Shown here one piece after another: positions 45,821 to 56,642 of a DNA stretch of 64,000 bases. The stretch is from contig CAWUHX010000290.1 of assembly GCA_963922205.1 (NCBI GenBank), positions 368,571 to 432,570 on the forward strand, written 5' to 3'. The stretch's first letter is position 1. Every line of letters starts with the position of its first letter. The position numbers and the translations under genes are program-made. The stretch is from Romanomermis culicivorax. Its lineage: Eukaryota; Nematoda; Enoplea; Mermithida; Mermithidae. The notes under the pieces were generated by a model, which was not told the origin of the DNA, ran no database searches, and saw nothing but the letters and a program-made list of their open reading frames with translations.

Positions 45821-46860
45821 TTTTACTATTTTGTGTTTCAATGAAATTTCACGGATTTCAGTTTCATTCTCGTATTTACCAGTGTGTTTATCGTCTGAGC
45901 TTTCATTCCTTCGGGTGCCGATCTATCCCATGCAGGTGCAACGTCCGTACTGTCGGACACTCAATACTTCCCTCATCTTACTGTTCCATTATACCTCTCA
46001 TGCTTATGCACATCACACATTTTGTATATTGCAGGTTGTTTACTCGAACCCCAATTTTTCCTTGTCGTTATTTTTTCGTTCCTTCCCCTCAACAGCCCAT
46101 GGGTATTTTTCATTTGTCAATGAACCACATCTGTTAGCTACTCTGCTATTTTGTGCGAAATCGCTCGCTTTAATCTCGATTAGCAGAAGAAAAATACGAA
46201 ACAAAATGCAAACACAAGGCAGCCGAGCTCTGAGGCTAGCTGCTTTCGCCCGAAAATATATGGGCATATGACTTCGTGTTTTTTTGCTTCTCTCCCTCCA
46301 TACATCGAAGTCGGGTTTACTGTATTCGGGACGATTTTTGCACGACTTTCATGAGCTCCTAGCGCCCGGCACGAGCCGGCGCGAGCGTGCTTCAAACGAC
46401 GAGTTGTGTGTATGTGAGTGTAAGTGTGGCTTGAAAAAAATTGTTTTCCATCCAAAAATTTTCCTTCTCCATGATCCGTCCATCCTTTTTTGCATGAAAA
46501 TGTGTGTGCGCGTGCGTCATGTCATGCAAATGTATCCAAAAGGCGGATGCATATTTTTGCTTGAATGGGTAATTTGGTATGTAAAAAAGGGGAAGCTCTC
46601 TTTCTTCTTTTTCTTTTCGTTCTCCCCTGTCTTTTCTCTATAATATAACGTGTGTATGCACCCAGTTTTTTGTTTATTTACTTTTTCACTTTCCCTTTAA
46701 AAATGCACGTTCTGCTGCTGCACAAGAGGGGCAGATTTGCGCCCCGGTGCTCTTCGGAAATTTTTAATGTTAAGTTTAGTCCTGTCTTCGTACTCGTCAG
46801 TCAGGTGATGCGCTTAATTAATTAATTCGGTGCATATTTTGCGCTGTTTACTGTAGATCT
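45821..46860. other. non-repetitive GC-enriched island 2
   Basis: It has C/T-rich runs, GCCCGGCACGAGCCGGCGCGAGC at 46362-46386, a GTGTGTGCGCGTGCG run at 46502-46516 and octamer ATGCAAAT at 46524-46531. Several overlapping open frames occur on both strands, none with a domain or matching splice sites. Treated as non-coding. Confidence 0.3.
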
Positions 46861-47105
46861 TGTGACCGCTAGTAATTGATCATTATAAGATTTTATGAAG
46901 AAAGCGTAAGGGCCTTTTTCCTCGTCGATAGTTTACAATAGTTAACGTGTCACCCATTTTCGATTGACTCGACAGCAGCTAAGTCTTAATTTTAGAGTCC
47001 GAGAATTTTACGAATTTAAAAAGTTGCTCAATTCGCGAATTCTGAAGATTCTATTTTCCGATATTCTCCTGGATCCTAAAAAATGCATTACAAAACAGTT
47101 TAACG

Positions 47106-47334
47106 CATACCTGTACTTGGGGGGGGGGGTTGTGGGGGACCCCCCAACTTGGCCAACCATGTACCCAACATCACCCAACGTCCCCCCATTTTGGAAAAAA
47201 TTAAAAAAATTTGCAAAAAAGTGTATGTTTTTTGGCCTTTTTTGGGAAAAATTTCGACTTTTTTCGACCCCCCTCCCCCCAAATTTCGGATTTACCCCCC
47301 CCCCCCCCAACTGGTCGAAGGTCTTACAGGTATG
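47106..47334 (-). mobile_element. CATACCTGTA family element, reverse (A10)
   Basis: It starts CATACCTGTACTTGGGGG and ends GGTCTTACAGGTATG. Flanks GTTTAACG (47098-47105) and GTTTAATG (47335-47342) match at 7 of 8. Confidence 0.88.
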
Positions 47335-47342
47335 GTTTAATG

Positions 47343-47633
47343 ATCCAAATTTGACAGATCAGATGCTTCCCGGACTCGGGCGTTGGCTCAGTCGCCGGCA
47401 TATGAGAAAAAGACATGCTGAATTGCAGTCGACCTTCTTGAACAGTCGACATACTAGGACGGTCGACTTACTGAGACAGTCGATTACTGGGATGATTGAC
47501 GTACTGGGATGGCCGACCTGCTGGACAGTCAACCAAGTGGCACACATCGTAGGCCTGGTTAGGGGTAATACCCCACCATACCCCCCAATGCACAGGCGTG
47601 ATATCTGCTGATCCATTTTAGGGACGTAAGGTG
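47343..47633. repeat. degenerate short tandem repeat of about 20 bp
   Basis: From about 47430 to 47535 the motif 'cagtcgacatactaggacgg', 'tcgacttactgagacagtcg', 'attactgggatgattgacgt', 'actgggatggccgacctgct' recurs with changes. This gives four to five units of roughly 20 nt built on GACxTACTGGGA. A GGGGTAATACCCC-like site follows at 47563-47576. Confidence 0.5.
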
Positions 47634-47641
47634 GGGGTAAT

Positions 47642-48043
47642 CATACATGTAATTGGGGGGGGGGGAAGTGCTATGGGAACCCCCCCCCAGAAATCGTCGA
47701 CCATATGGCTAGCCATTGGGCGACCCCCCCGGGATTTTCCAATCCTATGGCTAGCCATATGGTAGCCCTAGGGACCCCCATAGTTTTAGTCGGAAAAATA
47801 CTGAAAAATGTCAATTTTTGAACAAAAAATGGCCAAAAAAGTCAATTGTCTCGGCGCTTCGCGCCATAAGTACATATTTTATCCTTTTTTAGACAAAAAT
47901 TACTACTTTTTAAACCGTTTTTCGGACATTTTTCATGGAAAAAATCGAATTTTTTTTCCTTCAGGGAAAAAATTTTTGGGAATTACTGACCCCCGGCCCC
48001 AAAAAAGTGCTTCAACCCCCCTCCGAGCTCCGTTACATGTATG
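47642..48043 (+). mobile_element. CATACATGTAA family element, complete (B5)
   Basis: The ends are CATACATGTAATTGGGG and CCGTTACATGTATG, with a perfect 8-bp duplication GGGGTAAT (47634-47641 and 48044-48051). It contains the GGCGCTTCGCGCC hairpin (47852-47864) and paired GGCTAGCCAT sites. Non-coding. Confidence 0.92.
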
Positions 48044-48108
48044 GGGGTAATACCAGACAACATATGAGGCAAAGCATCCCATTGGGGAGTGTAAGGGGGT
48101 ATTAGCCC

Positions 48109-48546
48109 CAGTGTTTTTTTTGTATTCAGTCCATTTGCACTGGTACAAACGACCTCTGTACTCCAAAATTTGTATTCCAAAATTTGCTGAAAAATATTCC
48201 TTGTAATAAAATGCAACAAATACGATGTAAAATATGAATATGTTGGCCATTTCCACGAGGCACATAAGAAGACTACGAATGCATACACATAAAACAGTTG
48301 ACCGTGAGGCACAGGACATGCACTAGTAAAATACTCTACAAAAAGCCTTTATCATTATGCCATGGCTGCTAGTTTGTCGTTATCGATGCGGACGCATAAC
48401 GAACAAGTTCATTGATACCGAATACTGGCCGCTGTTGTGTGACAAATTTTTTTTGTGCTAAAATTTTCTTTTGCACTGGTACAAATGAAGTTTAAATTTT
48501 CAATTGTACTCTGGACCGTTTCGTTTGTAAAGTACAAAAAAAACTG
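48109..48546. mobile_element. hAT-like element with TGCACTGGTACAAA ends (J1)
   Basis: It runs from CAGTGTTTTTTTTGTA to GTACAAAAAAAACTG. TTTGCACTGGTACAAA-type sites lie near each end (48142-48158 and 48472-48487). Flanks ATTAGCCC and ATTACCCT agree at 6 of 8. Confidence 0.75.
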
Positions 48547-49989
48547 ATTACCCTGATCTTAGGTTTGAAAATTTGTTTACCACCCCGGTAAGAACGACTT
48601 ACTGGTCGAGTGAAATGGAACAAAAATGAATTACTGGTACACAAAATGTTGGGAATTTCAAGGAAATGAGTAATTTACACTTTTAGAAGAACTCCTATTG
48701 GCTATTTTTCGTGAAAGTGCGCGGTCACTATGAGAACAATATGTTTATCGTGTCCGCAGGTTCGAAAATGATCTACTACGTAAATGATTTTGATGTATGA
48801 AAGTGGGAAAATTGACAGCTATACAGAACTACTGGTTGTCGTAGGGTTGTAGGAGACAAACATTTTTGACCCCGCACGAAAATTTTTGTGGTATGTTTGC
48901 CGACATCTTGCCGAGATTACGGTTCGTCCCAAATTGTGCTTCAATGTTCGGAAGAGGAAAGGGGATAATTGTTGGACTCACCAAAAACAATGTTGGTGCG
49001 TTTTATGACATGAGGTTGCGAAATTAGCCGATGTTGCTGTACACGTACTGTATTGAGGGAGCCAGGGAAATATACATCCCGGCGACGTTACAGAGCGGCG
49101 GCACGGCATAGGAAAGGCATTGTCCCTACCATATACGATTTTACCCCTGTCTAAATTTTCGGCCTTTGGGACGTCTGATATGAGGCATGAGGGTATTACC
49201 ATACTTCGGGTCTGAAAGAACATTCACTACCCCAATCAAAATGGTGCACCAAGTGGTCACATTTGTGAAAAATGATGTGGAAAAACTAGATTTTAGGGTA
49301 TAGTACTGTGTGCTTAAGTACTAGTGCGCGGTTTTCACCATGATTTTCGTCAGACAGTTATTATCATCAAAGAGCATATTAGAACAAAAGAATTCAGCTG
49401 AGCACAGAAATACTTGGAGATTAAAGAACATTTTTTGTTGATTTCCACTGTTATGAAATCAATGTGCCTATACTCTGTTTGTTCTGTTTTGTCCGAATTT
49501 ATGGCAAACGGCTGATTTATAAGTAACTAACTAGATTTTCTAGCTGATTGACAGCACCCTTTTCCCATGGGAGGACATGCTCAGTCATGCATACATTGTG
49601 CGCTGTGAGTGATACCCCTCCGTGGCATATGCCGTTTAGCAATAAGGGATTATGGTAAATCCCATACTCCTAACCTTTTTCAACTACATGTAAGGTCGAA
49701 CAATAATAAGTTAGAAAAATCTTCATCATGTCTCGACTTGACAGAATTATCAAGAAAAAGATGAATTCTTTGGCCCACCATGGTTATTTATTCACAATTT
49801 GTGAGCCTCTAAGTTAATACCGCAAAAATTTGAATATAGACACCTAGTTGGCCAAAATCAAATGTTCTTTCGATCACATGACAATGCATTCTGTTAAATA
49901 ATGCACGATTCTACTTTTCCTCTCTGGCTTTCGGTCAAATACGGCATTTGGTGCGAAATGCGACGAGTACGACGACGTAATGTCTGCTT
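48547..49989. other. non-coding with fragments of a GGTATTACC repeat
   Basis: TACCCCGGTAA-type sites at about 48578 and 49190-49240 link it to the repeat near 15555. 'ttacccctgtctaaattttc' near 49141 resembles the CAGAGG element. No gene is supported. Confidence 0.35.
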
Positions 49990-50720
49990 TTTCATTTTTA
50001 TCTCAGCCAAATAGTTGCATCTTTCATCGAAGCTTTTATAAACCCTTGCCTAAAACGTGTATAATCGTATAGAGTTGGACTCCGTTTTCCGTTCCCTAGC
50101 GCGCTTTTATTTGTTTTCTGGTGTCTCGTCGTGCCAGCGCGCATCCGGGGCATCAAAAAAGGGTGTAGTGGTGGGTAGGATGGAAAAAAAGTCGGCCAGC
50201 AGCAGACCGGGTGCCACTTTGACAGTAATGTGTGCAAGGCAGGCAGCCAGCTATTCCTTGGAAACAGGTGAAAATTAAGCTTTGCCACTCAGCTTGTCGT
50301 AAGGGCTGGACCAAAATATCCTTTTCGATGTTGGCACTAACGGGCGCCTTGGAAAAAATTTTTCACCTCGTGGCAGACTATAATGTGTGTATTGCAAGCT
50401 TAATGAAAATTTTTTCAGTTTAATGATCGTCCGCCGCCGAGGTGCCCATTAGCTGACGGACAATTTCCCTCTCTATTTTTCATCTATCTTGCTGTTTTGT
50501 TTTCTGGCGCCTCCTGGCACGTTAAACAACCTGTCTCGGTTTTTGGGTGTTTGGTTTCTTGAATTTTCTTAGTAAATGCTGTTGGAGGGTTTTTGCGCGA
50601 TGACGAATAGTTTTTTCTTCCTATATTCGCGCGGCCTAATTCTTCGCCGTTGCTTGTTTGTTTTGTTGACAAAACGATACAACTCGGAAACCTGGCACAA
50701 CTTATCATTTTCTGAAAAGG
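49990..50720. other. non-repetitive GC-enriched island 3
   Basis: It has CTAGCGCGCTTTTATTTG (50097-50114), GCCAGCGCGCATCCGGGGCATC (50132-50153) and further GCGC-rich blocks. Open frames on both strands lack domains. Possibly regulatory. Confidence 0.3.
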
Positions 50721-50822
50721 TAAACAGGCATGTTATATAGGAATGAATTCACGCATTGGTTCATTCTGCTTGATACGCGATTTCCTATTCATTGTCAATG
50801 GAATCGCTTTAGGAATCGCCGA

Positions 50823-51061
50823 TCATATGGCTAGCCGTATGGCAATCCCAGGATTTTTCAACCATATAGTTGTCAAAAAAATGTTCGTATCTTAGTAGAA
50901 ATCGGTCATTTTTTCACACAAAAAATAATGAAATGTTGATTTTGGCGCTCCTTGCCATAATACGACATTTTATATACCACGAAAATATAATTTTTGAACC
51001 AGACCTACCCATCAAAACCCCACTGACCCCTCTAAACCTCTTAACTCTGTTATTTGCATGA
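50823..51061 (+). repeat. degenerate CATACATGTAA family fragment (B6)
   Basis: 'catatggctagccgtatgg', 'ggatttttcaaccatat', 'gaaatgttgattttggcgct' and the end GTTATTTGCATG follow the family order, but much is lost. Confidence 0.5.
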
Positions 51062-51991
51062 CCGCTTCAGAAATTTCCTTGTTTGCTGCATGAATGCGCC
51101 GTGCTTCTCTGCGAGTTTAGCGTAAGATTCTTGAGAAGCTGGTCATGTGCCAAAACATTAGAAGCATTGTCTTCGCATGAATGATATTTGTTGCTTCTCA
51201 AGCCAATGCATGATATCATTGTTTAAGCGGTACCATGAAATCTTTTGAAAAGCTTTCTGTAACCTTATCTCGATTTTTTTTAAATTCATAGCTGAGGATT
51301 CAAATTCGATTCATGAAGAAAGGCACTACTCGCGCTATGACCACCAGGAAGTGTCTCTTCCTGTCGGTATTTGTGCCTTATTGGTCGTCACTATGATCTT
51401 ATCATTGATCAAGCTTTTTTTTTGCACCAGTCACATCACAACTCCTCGCAGATTAGTCTAAATGAGCCTTCACAGAACTCTTTTCGAGTGAGATTTTACA
51501 TAAGTTACCCTACCATATTCAAGTAATGAAAAAATTTCTATTGTCATTTGTCAATTCTGTTCGAAATGAAACTCGAAACGTAGAAAAGTACTTTTGTAGA
51601 TGCAAAAGCTTATAATGCATAAGTCCAGATAGATTAGAGCAATAACTCTCAGGTTGGCGATTGAGAAGAACTTCCTGGTCTTTAGTAAACGCTATGGTGA
51701 GTTGTTCATCAATTTACGTAAAAATTAACTTGGCGTTCAAAAAACCAACGAACGATAAACGTGTGATTCTTGGTGAAATGTGCAGCTAAACCTCACCTGT
51801 CATGCGATTAGGTAGGCTCGTTTGTTTTTCCCTGAAAAGAGATGCTAGCTTGATTTTTTTGTGATCCGAAATAGAGAAAACCGCATTTGAAAGGTCAAAT
51901 AGTGAAGTGCGTTCACAATGACTAGACATACCTAATCGCAGATGCCTGAATTTTTCTGAACGTGAAATCTTGATCGACGAGAATGTGTTCA
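51062..51991. other. non-coding, no feature seen
   Basis: AT-rich sequence. No repeat family or exon could be assigned. Confidence 0.3.
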
Positions 51992-51999
51992 GTTCGAAG

Positions 52000-52973
52000 C
52001 AGATTTTTTTCCGCACGCCTTCGTCCGCACCGTGGGGAAATGACCCAAAATTTTTTCCGCACAGGAAAATTTTTTCCGTTCGAAGTTGGAATCAATAGAA
52101 AAATGTTTAAAATTGGCAAAATTGTAGATTGCCCCGAAAACATTATTTTAGATTGACTGAGCAAAATTAATGGTTGCTGCTGTCATTTCTGTGATTAGAG
52201 CTGAAGATTTTTGAATTGATTTTTCAATTAAAATTTTTTTGATATTCTAGAACGCTTGTAAATGAATCTTTTCAACCCTTATCCCTAAAATAAAAGCTTT
52301 ACATTTTTGGTAGAAAATCGTATATTAATCGTTTTCCAATGAGAAAATTTGTGTTCACAAATTTCAGAAAACTTCAGGCGAGAGAAAGAACTCATGAAGA
52401 TCAATAAAAAATCTCAATTTCCAACAAAATCCAAACCGAATACTTGAGATTACCTATCGATGAATGAGATGAGGAACTTCAAATCATGAGGACCATGTAC
52501 GTTTAACTTTTCCGGTGCGTAGCAAGGGAGTATTTTTGAACACATGAGCTTCTGAAATGTTAGATAATGTATTCTAGAGATAATTTGTAGTGCTCGGTTT
52601 AGATTTTCCCTAGAAAAATGATTAAGTATTAAATTAATGTACAGAGAAATGTCGGAAAAAAATAAAATTCATATTCACCGCGAAAATTCCAATTGCCACT
52701 GTATTTTCAAAGAAAGTGTCAAATTTTACTCGCTCTAGTAGACGTATAGCATAGCAGATTCATGTAAACAATCATAGATAACTGAGAAATGAAACTAAAC
52801 TTCTTTCTGGCTGTGCTTGCGTCGAAAAAATTTGAGATTTTGACCTTCTAAATCGCATCAAAATGCAGCTTTTCATCAATGCTAGCAGTAGAAAATCTTT
52901 ATTCTGTGCGGAAAATGCCCCATAATTTTTCTGCCCAGTCCGAAAAAAGTCCGCACTGTGCGGAAAAACACTG
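52000..52973. mobile_element. hAT-like element with CCGCACTGTGCGG ends (I1)
   Basis: It runs from CAGATTTTTTTCCGCACG to GTGCGGAAAAACACTG, with GTTCGAAG (51992-51999) and GTTCTAAG (52974-52981) as target duplication (7 of 8). TTTTTTCCGCAC sites repeat at the left end and CCGCACTGTGCGG at the right (52951-52963). The interior includes 'gagattttgaccttctaa' and 'gcatcaaaatgca', shared with the C, F and G elements. The open frame at 52772-53017 is a by-product. Confidence 0.87.
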
Positions 52974-52981
52974 GTTCTAAG

Positions 52982-53519
52982 AAATAGGCACCACAAATAG
53001 GGTATATCGAGCTTCAAAACTATACGAATTGATCACTTCCTCTAATGTCTCCAGCACAAATCGTTCGAACACATATGGTTCCGACTTGATTAAATCTTTC
53101 ACCTTCATTATTTCCCCAAAAAATGTTAGTATGGAGAATTTCATGGGCGGTTCAAACGACTCTTACATTGTGGGATTGCAACTGCAAGACATGAAATAAG
53201 CCATGTCCTATGTAACGAATTTCAAAATTAATTGACTGATGGTTCTATCGGATTTCTGTTAGCTATATGTTTTTTGCAATGATACAAAAATAGCTTCATT
53301 TTTTGATGACTTCGATTTCTAAAAGCCGATGAGTTGTCCCTTTCTCGTTTAAAAATTCACCACGTTACCGGTTTTCTCAATCTTCTGGAGGAGATTTAAG
53401 CAATGCTTTAAACTTGCCAGGATGGCAAATGAAATCTCAGCAATTGCAAAACTCATCGTACATGTTGGATCCTGATTTTTAGCAACGAATATTCCAAACC
53501 AGGGGCGCTCGCGACTCCC
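52982..53519. other. non-coding, no feature seen
   Basis: No assigned element or exon in these 540 bp. Confidence 0.3.
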
Positions 53520-54740
53520 GCTTCTTGGGTCACGATTCTACCCACTTCATCAAATATACCCCGATGCTGGCCAATCATTTTTGTGTTTATTATTTTCGTT
53601 TCGCTGGTAACAGGGAGTGCCATGCCAAGTCGCGCCGAATGTTTGCCGGCCGCCGTAAAATGATGATTTTTTGGCTCTTAGCTTATAAGAGAGGCGGAAG
53701 AAAAAGCTGCAGCCGCTTTTTTTCTCCCTTTGTGTGTCGTGTGTATGTATCGTTTGTGCATCCAGCCAGTCCCAGTGAACTTGAGCTCATTAAATATTTT
53801 CGACACATATAAAATGTGAAAGGGAATGTTTGTGAGAGAAAAAGCAAATGTTGCCAGCCGCCAAGCAGTGCCAGACACGATTGGATCACTCTCCAGTTGT
53901 CGTACACACAGCACACACAAAGCAGACATGCCAAGCGCACGATTTTCCGGTTGCTGATATTTTTTCGCCTTGCTAGCATAGTCGAAGGGCAGGCGCGGAA
54001 CAAAAAAGAAGATAGGAGCCCCACCAACCAATCAACCCCGTGTCCGACGGCGCAAACATTTTTTTCTCTCTCAAGACCTTGTTGTTACTGAGATAGGCCA
54101 ATCTGTGGCTGGCGCGAGGCTTTTTTCCCCCAACTCTCATTCCCACTAAAATATCCGTGTCTGGCTTTGCCAGGTTGCATAAAGAGTGAGTGAAAGAAAG
54201 AAGCAAGATTTTTTGGCTGCATTTCACGTCGTTTTCAAAAAGGAGGAGGCGAGGTGTGGATGAAAGGATCCTACTAAAACTAATCCGCGCAAGGTATACA
54301 AAGAAAAAATGGCAAGCGGGCAAAAAAAGTTGTGAATCAGCCAACGGCGGGACAAATGTTGGCTGGCTTACGAGGCAATAGGCCGAGCGGGCAGGCACCA
54401 CTCGGCACGACTATGAGTGTTTGTTGTGTGCTGCTTTTTTGCCTTTCTGTTCACTGCTTCTTTCAGAAAATTTTCCATTTGTTATGCTTTGCGGTGGACC
54501 AGGCCAGCATTTGCTTTCCATGAGATCTCTGTAATCCGCGATGAAAGGTTTAGAAGGCTCGTCAAAAATAGTCGCCTGTCTCTTTTTAGAATTGAGGTCA
54601 TCATTCCGCCGGCAATGTATGGGAAAACGAGGCGGTTTTTTGATTTTTCTCGAGATTGGTGTGAGAGATTGGGTAAAAACCTATTGCGGCACGTTTGTTT
54701 AGCATGGAGTATTGGCATGTTCCTCACATCCGTTAAAATT
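53520..54740. other. non-repetitive GC-enriched island 4
   Basis: The largest such island. It is purine- or pyrimidine-rich in blocks (GGAAGAAAAAGCTGCAGCCGC, GGAGGAGGCGAGGTG), with repeated GGCAGGC/GCCAGCC-like words and long open frames on both strands. None shows a domain, and splice signals do not join them. It lies about 8 kb upstream of the zinc-finger gene. Confidence 0.3.
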
Positions 54741-54932
54741 TGATTATTGTGTTCCAGCGACCAATCTAGAAATGTTGGGAAAAATAAAGCCTGGTAACTC
54801 CGTTAGTTTCCCATGGCGCGAAGTAATTACACTACAAGTTACTCGACAGTGTTGTGTATCGGCATCCCGAATGTATCAGTATACCGAATGTTGCGTATCT
54901 CGAATAATGCCTTAATTCTCTGTATCCCGAAC

Positions 54933-55107
54933 CAGACTGCACCATGGGGAAGGGTTGGGGGTATTACCCGCTATCTAAAGTCCTTAAAATTGATCACTAT
55001 TTGCCTAATTTTGAGACAAAATGGCATATTTAGTGGACATTTAGCTACACTACCCCGCAAATTTCCAATTTTACCCTACCTGAAAAATCTGGCCTTGAGG
55101 ACCTCTG
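54933..55107 (-). mobile_element. small CAGAGG...GTCTG element, reverse (N2)
   Basis: It runs from CAGACTGCACCATGGGG to CCTTGAGGACCTCTG and is the reverse complement of 20325-20503 ('aaatggcatatttagtggac', 'ttagctacactacccc'). Confidence 0.6.
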
Positions 55108-55184
55108 ATTGCCACCTTTTTTATTTCGTCGCGTTGACACTCGTTATCCCGAATACACATTTTTTGAAAAATTTGCGTGGCGCT

Positions 55185-55235
55185 TAGGCTCAGGTCTTGG
55201 CTTTGTCTTTGACTTGGGCTTAGGCCATGGCATTA
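55185..55235 (+). repeat. degenerate TTAGGC-like tract
   Basis: GCTTAGGCTCAGGTCTTGGC and GGGCTTAGGCCATGG contain two exact TTAGGC units within diverged hexamers. It resembles a decayed version of the arrays at 25757 and 32228. No inverted arms were found around it. Confidence 0.4.
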
Positions 55236-55497
55236 TTCAGGGTACCAATACGTTCGGTCTACAGATGAATTTTTTAAAATTGTGAACACTATTCGGGATA
55301 CAGATACATTCGGAATACCAACATGTACGAAATACCGATACATTCGGGGAAACTGACACATTCGGTATACGGAGAAGTTTTGTTTTTGTTGTATATCACT
55401 GTTCGGGATGCTGAAACATTCGGGATACTGATACATACGGGATACCGATACATTCGGAATACCGACACATTCGGTATATCGATACACAATCACTTGA

Positions 55498-56254
55498 AGA
55501 CTTGATAACGGACTACGTGAAATATTGATGATCTTTTAGATTACCACGCACTTCTGTAGCTTGTTCATCATATTTTCTGAATAACGGTGTATGCGGTAGA
55601 GCGGTCAATACCAGACATGCATGGCAAGAATTATCAAGAGGGATCCTCGAACTTTGTTTCGAGGAGGGTGGTTGAGCAAAAAAAAAGTTCCGCAAGCATG
55701 TTTTTCATACAAAATATGTGTAAAAATCATTGAAAAAGCTGTCCTCGGAAAAGTTCAGGGGTGTTAGACGCTTTTTTTCGGGCTGGGACCCCCATGTGCT
55801 TGTATGGTCAATACAGGCCCTAAAGTGAATCAGAGGCACCTATAATATTTTTTACTAATAACTGTCAATATTGCTAATCTCTGTTCTTAAAAATTAGGGG
55901 TATTTAAGAATTAGGAGCGGCACGAAAAGTTGTATTTCTTGCTAGAGCCTATCAGACGCTCTTGATTACAAGCCATGAGCTGAAACGTACAATTCGTGTG
56001 TCGACATCTATCCTCATCTCTCATTATTTTCAAGCTTTTTCTCTTATCATGTTGTAGTTTCTCACCCGAATGATGTTTCTTGATTTTCTTGTTGATCTAT
56101 GATCTGTATGAAGTGTTTTGCCTATGATGTTACAAATTTTTCTTTCGCTCATGGCGAAAGTTCGATTATTTTCGTAACGAATTCTTGCACTTGAATCTTG
56201 ATTCTTGGACGTATTTGTGTCTTGTTAGTGGAAATGCAAGTATTAGGAATCTAT
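55498..56254. other. non-coding, no feature seen
   Basis: No assigned repeat or exon. Confidence 0.3.
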
Positions 56255-56262
56255 ATAGTAAC

Positions 56263-56634
56263 CATACATGTAATTGGGGGAGTGCTATGGGAACCCCCTC
56301 CAGAAATCGTCGACCATATGGCTAGCCATTGGGCGACCGCCCCCCAGGATTTTTTAATCCTATGGCTAGCAGTATGGTAGCCGTAGGGACCCCCATACTT
56401 TTGGTCGGAAAAATACTGAAAATGTGAATTTTCTGGGTGCTTCACGCACTGAATACATTTTTTCGGTCTTTTTAGAAAAAAATCACTATTTTTTGAACTA
56501 TTTTTCGGACTTTTTTCATGAAAAAATCGATTTTTTTCCTTGAGAGACCCCTCCCCTAAAAATTTTTGGGAATTACTGACCACCGGCCCAAAAAAAGTCG
56601 TCTCCCCAGACCTCGGGGCTCCGTTACATGTATG
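56263..56634 (+). mobile_element. CATACATGTAA family element, complete reference copy (B7)
   Basis: The ends are CATACATGTAATTGGGGG and CCGTTACATGTATG, 372 bp in all. Flanks ATAGTAAC (56255-56262) and GTAGTAAC (56635-56642) match at 7 of 8. It contains CATATGGCTAGCCATTGGG, a second GGCTAGC site, and a decayed GGTGCTTCACGCA hairpin. Non-coding. Confidence 0.92.
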
Positions 56635-56642
56635 GTAGTAAC

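Larger units (their letters stand above)
54843..55497. repeat. element with arms of an 18-bp CATTCGGnATACnGATA repeat (O)
   Basis: The left arm (54848-54928) has GTATCGGCATCCCGAATGTATCAGTATACCGAATG-like units. The right arm (55240-55490) has about a dozen units of GATACATTCGGGATACC in the opposite orientation. The outer ends CAGTGTTGTGTATCGG and CGATACACAATCACTTG form a rough inverted repeat. A CAGAGG-type element (54933-55107) interrupts it. No clear target duplication. Confidence 0.6.

Noticed and set aside
45831..46643. 146- and 119-residue frames in island 2
   Set aside because: Cys/Phe/Ser-rich translations of CT-rich DNA, without domains or splice support.
46964..47611. 215-residue open frame
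   Set aside because: It runs through a CATACCTGTA element (47106-47334) and a decayed tandem repeat, so it is a chance frame.
48762..48775. GGTTCGAAA resembling a tRNA B box
   Set aside because: No A box at the right distance and no acceptor stem or cloverleaf could be drawn.
53678..54401. Overlapping long open frames on both strands
   Set aside because: No domain, no consistent splice sites, and both strands and several frames are open. Read as GC-enriched non-coding sequence.
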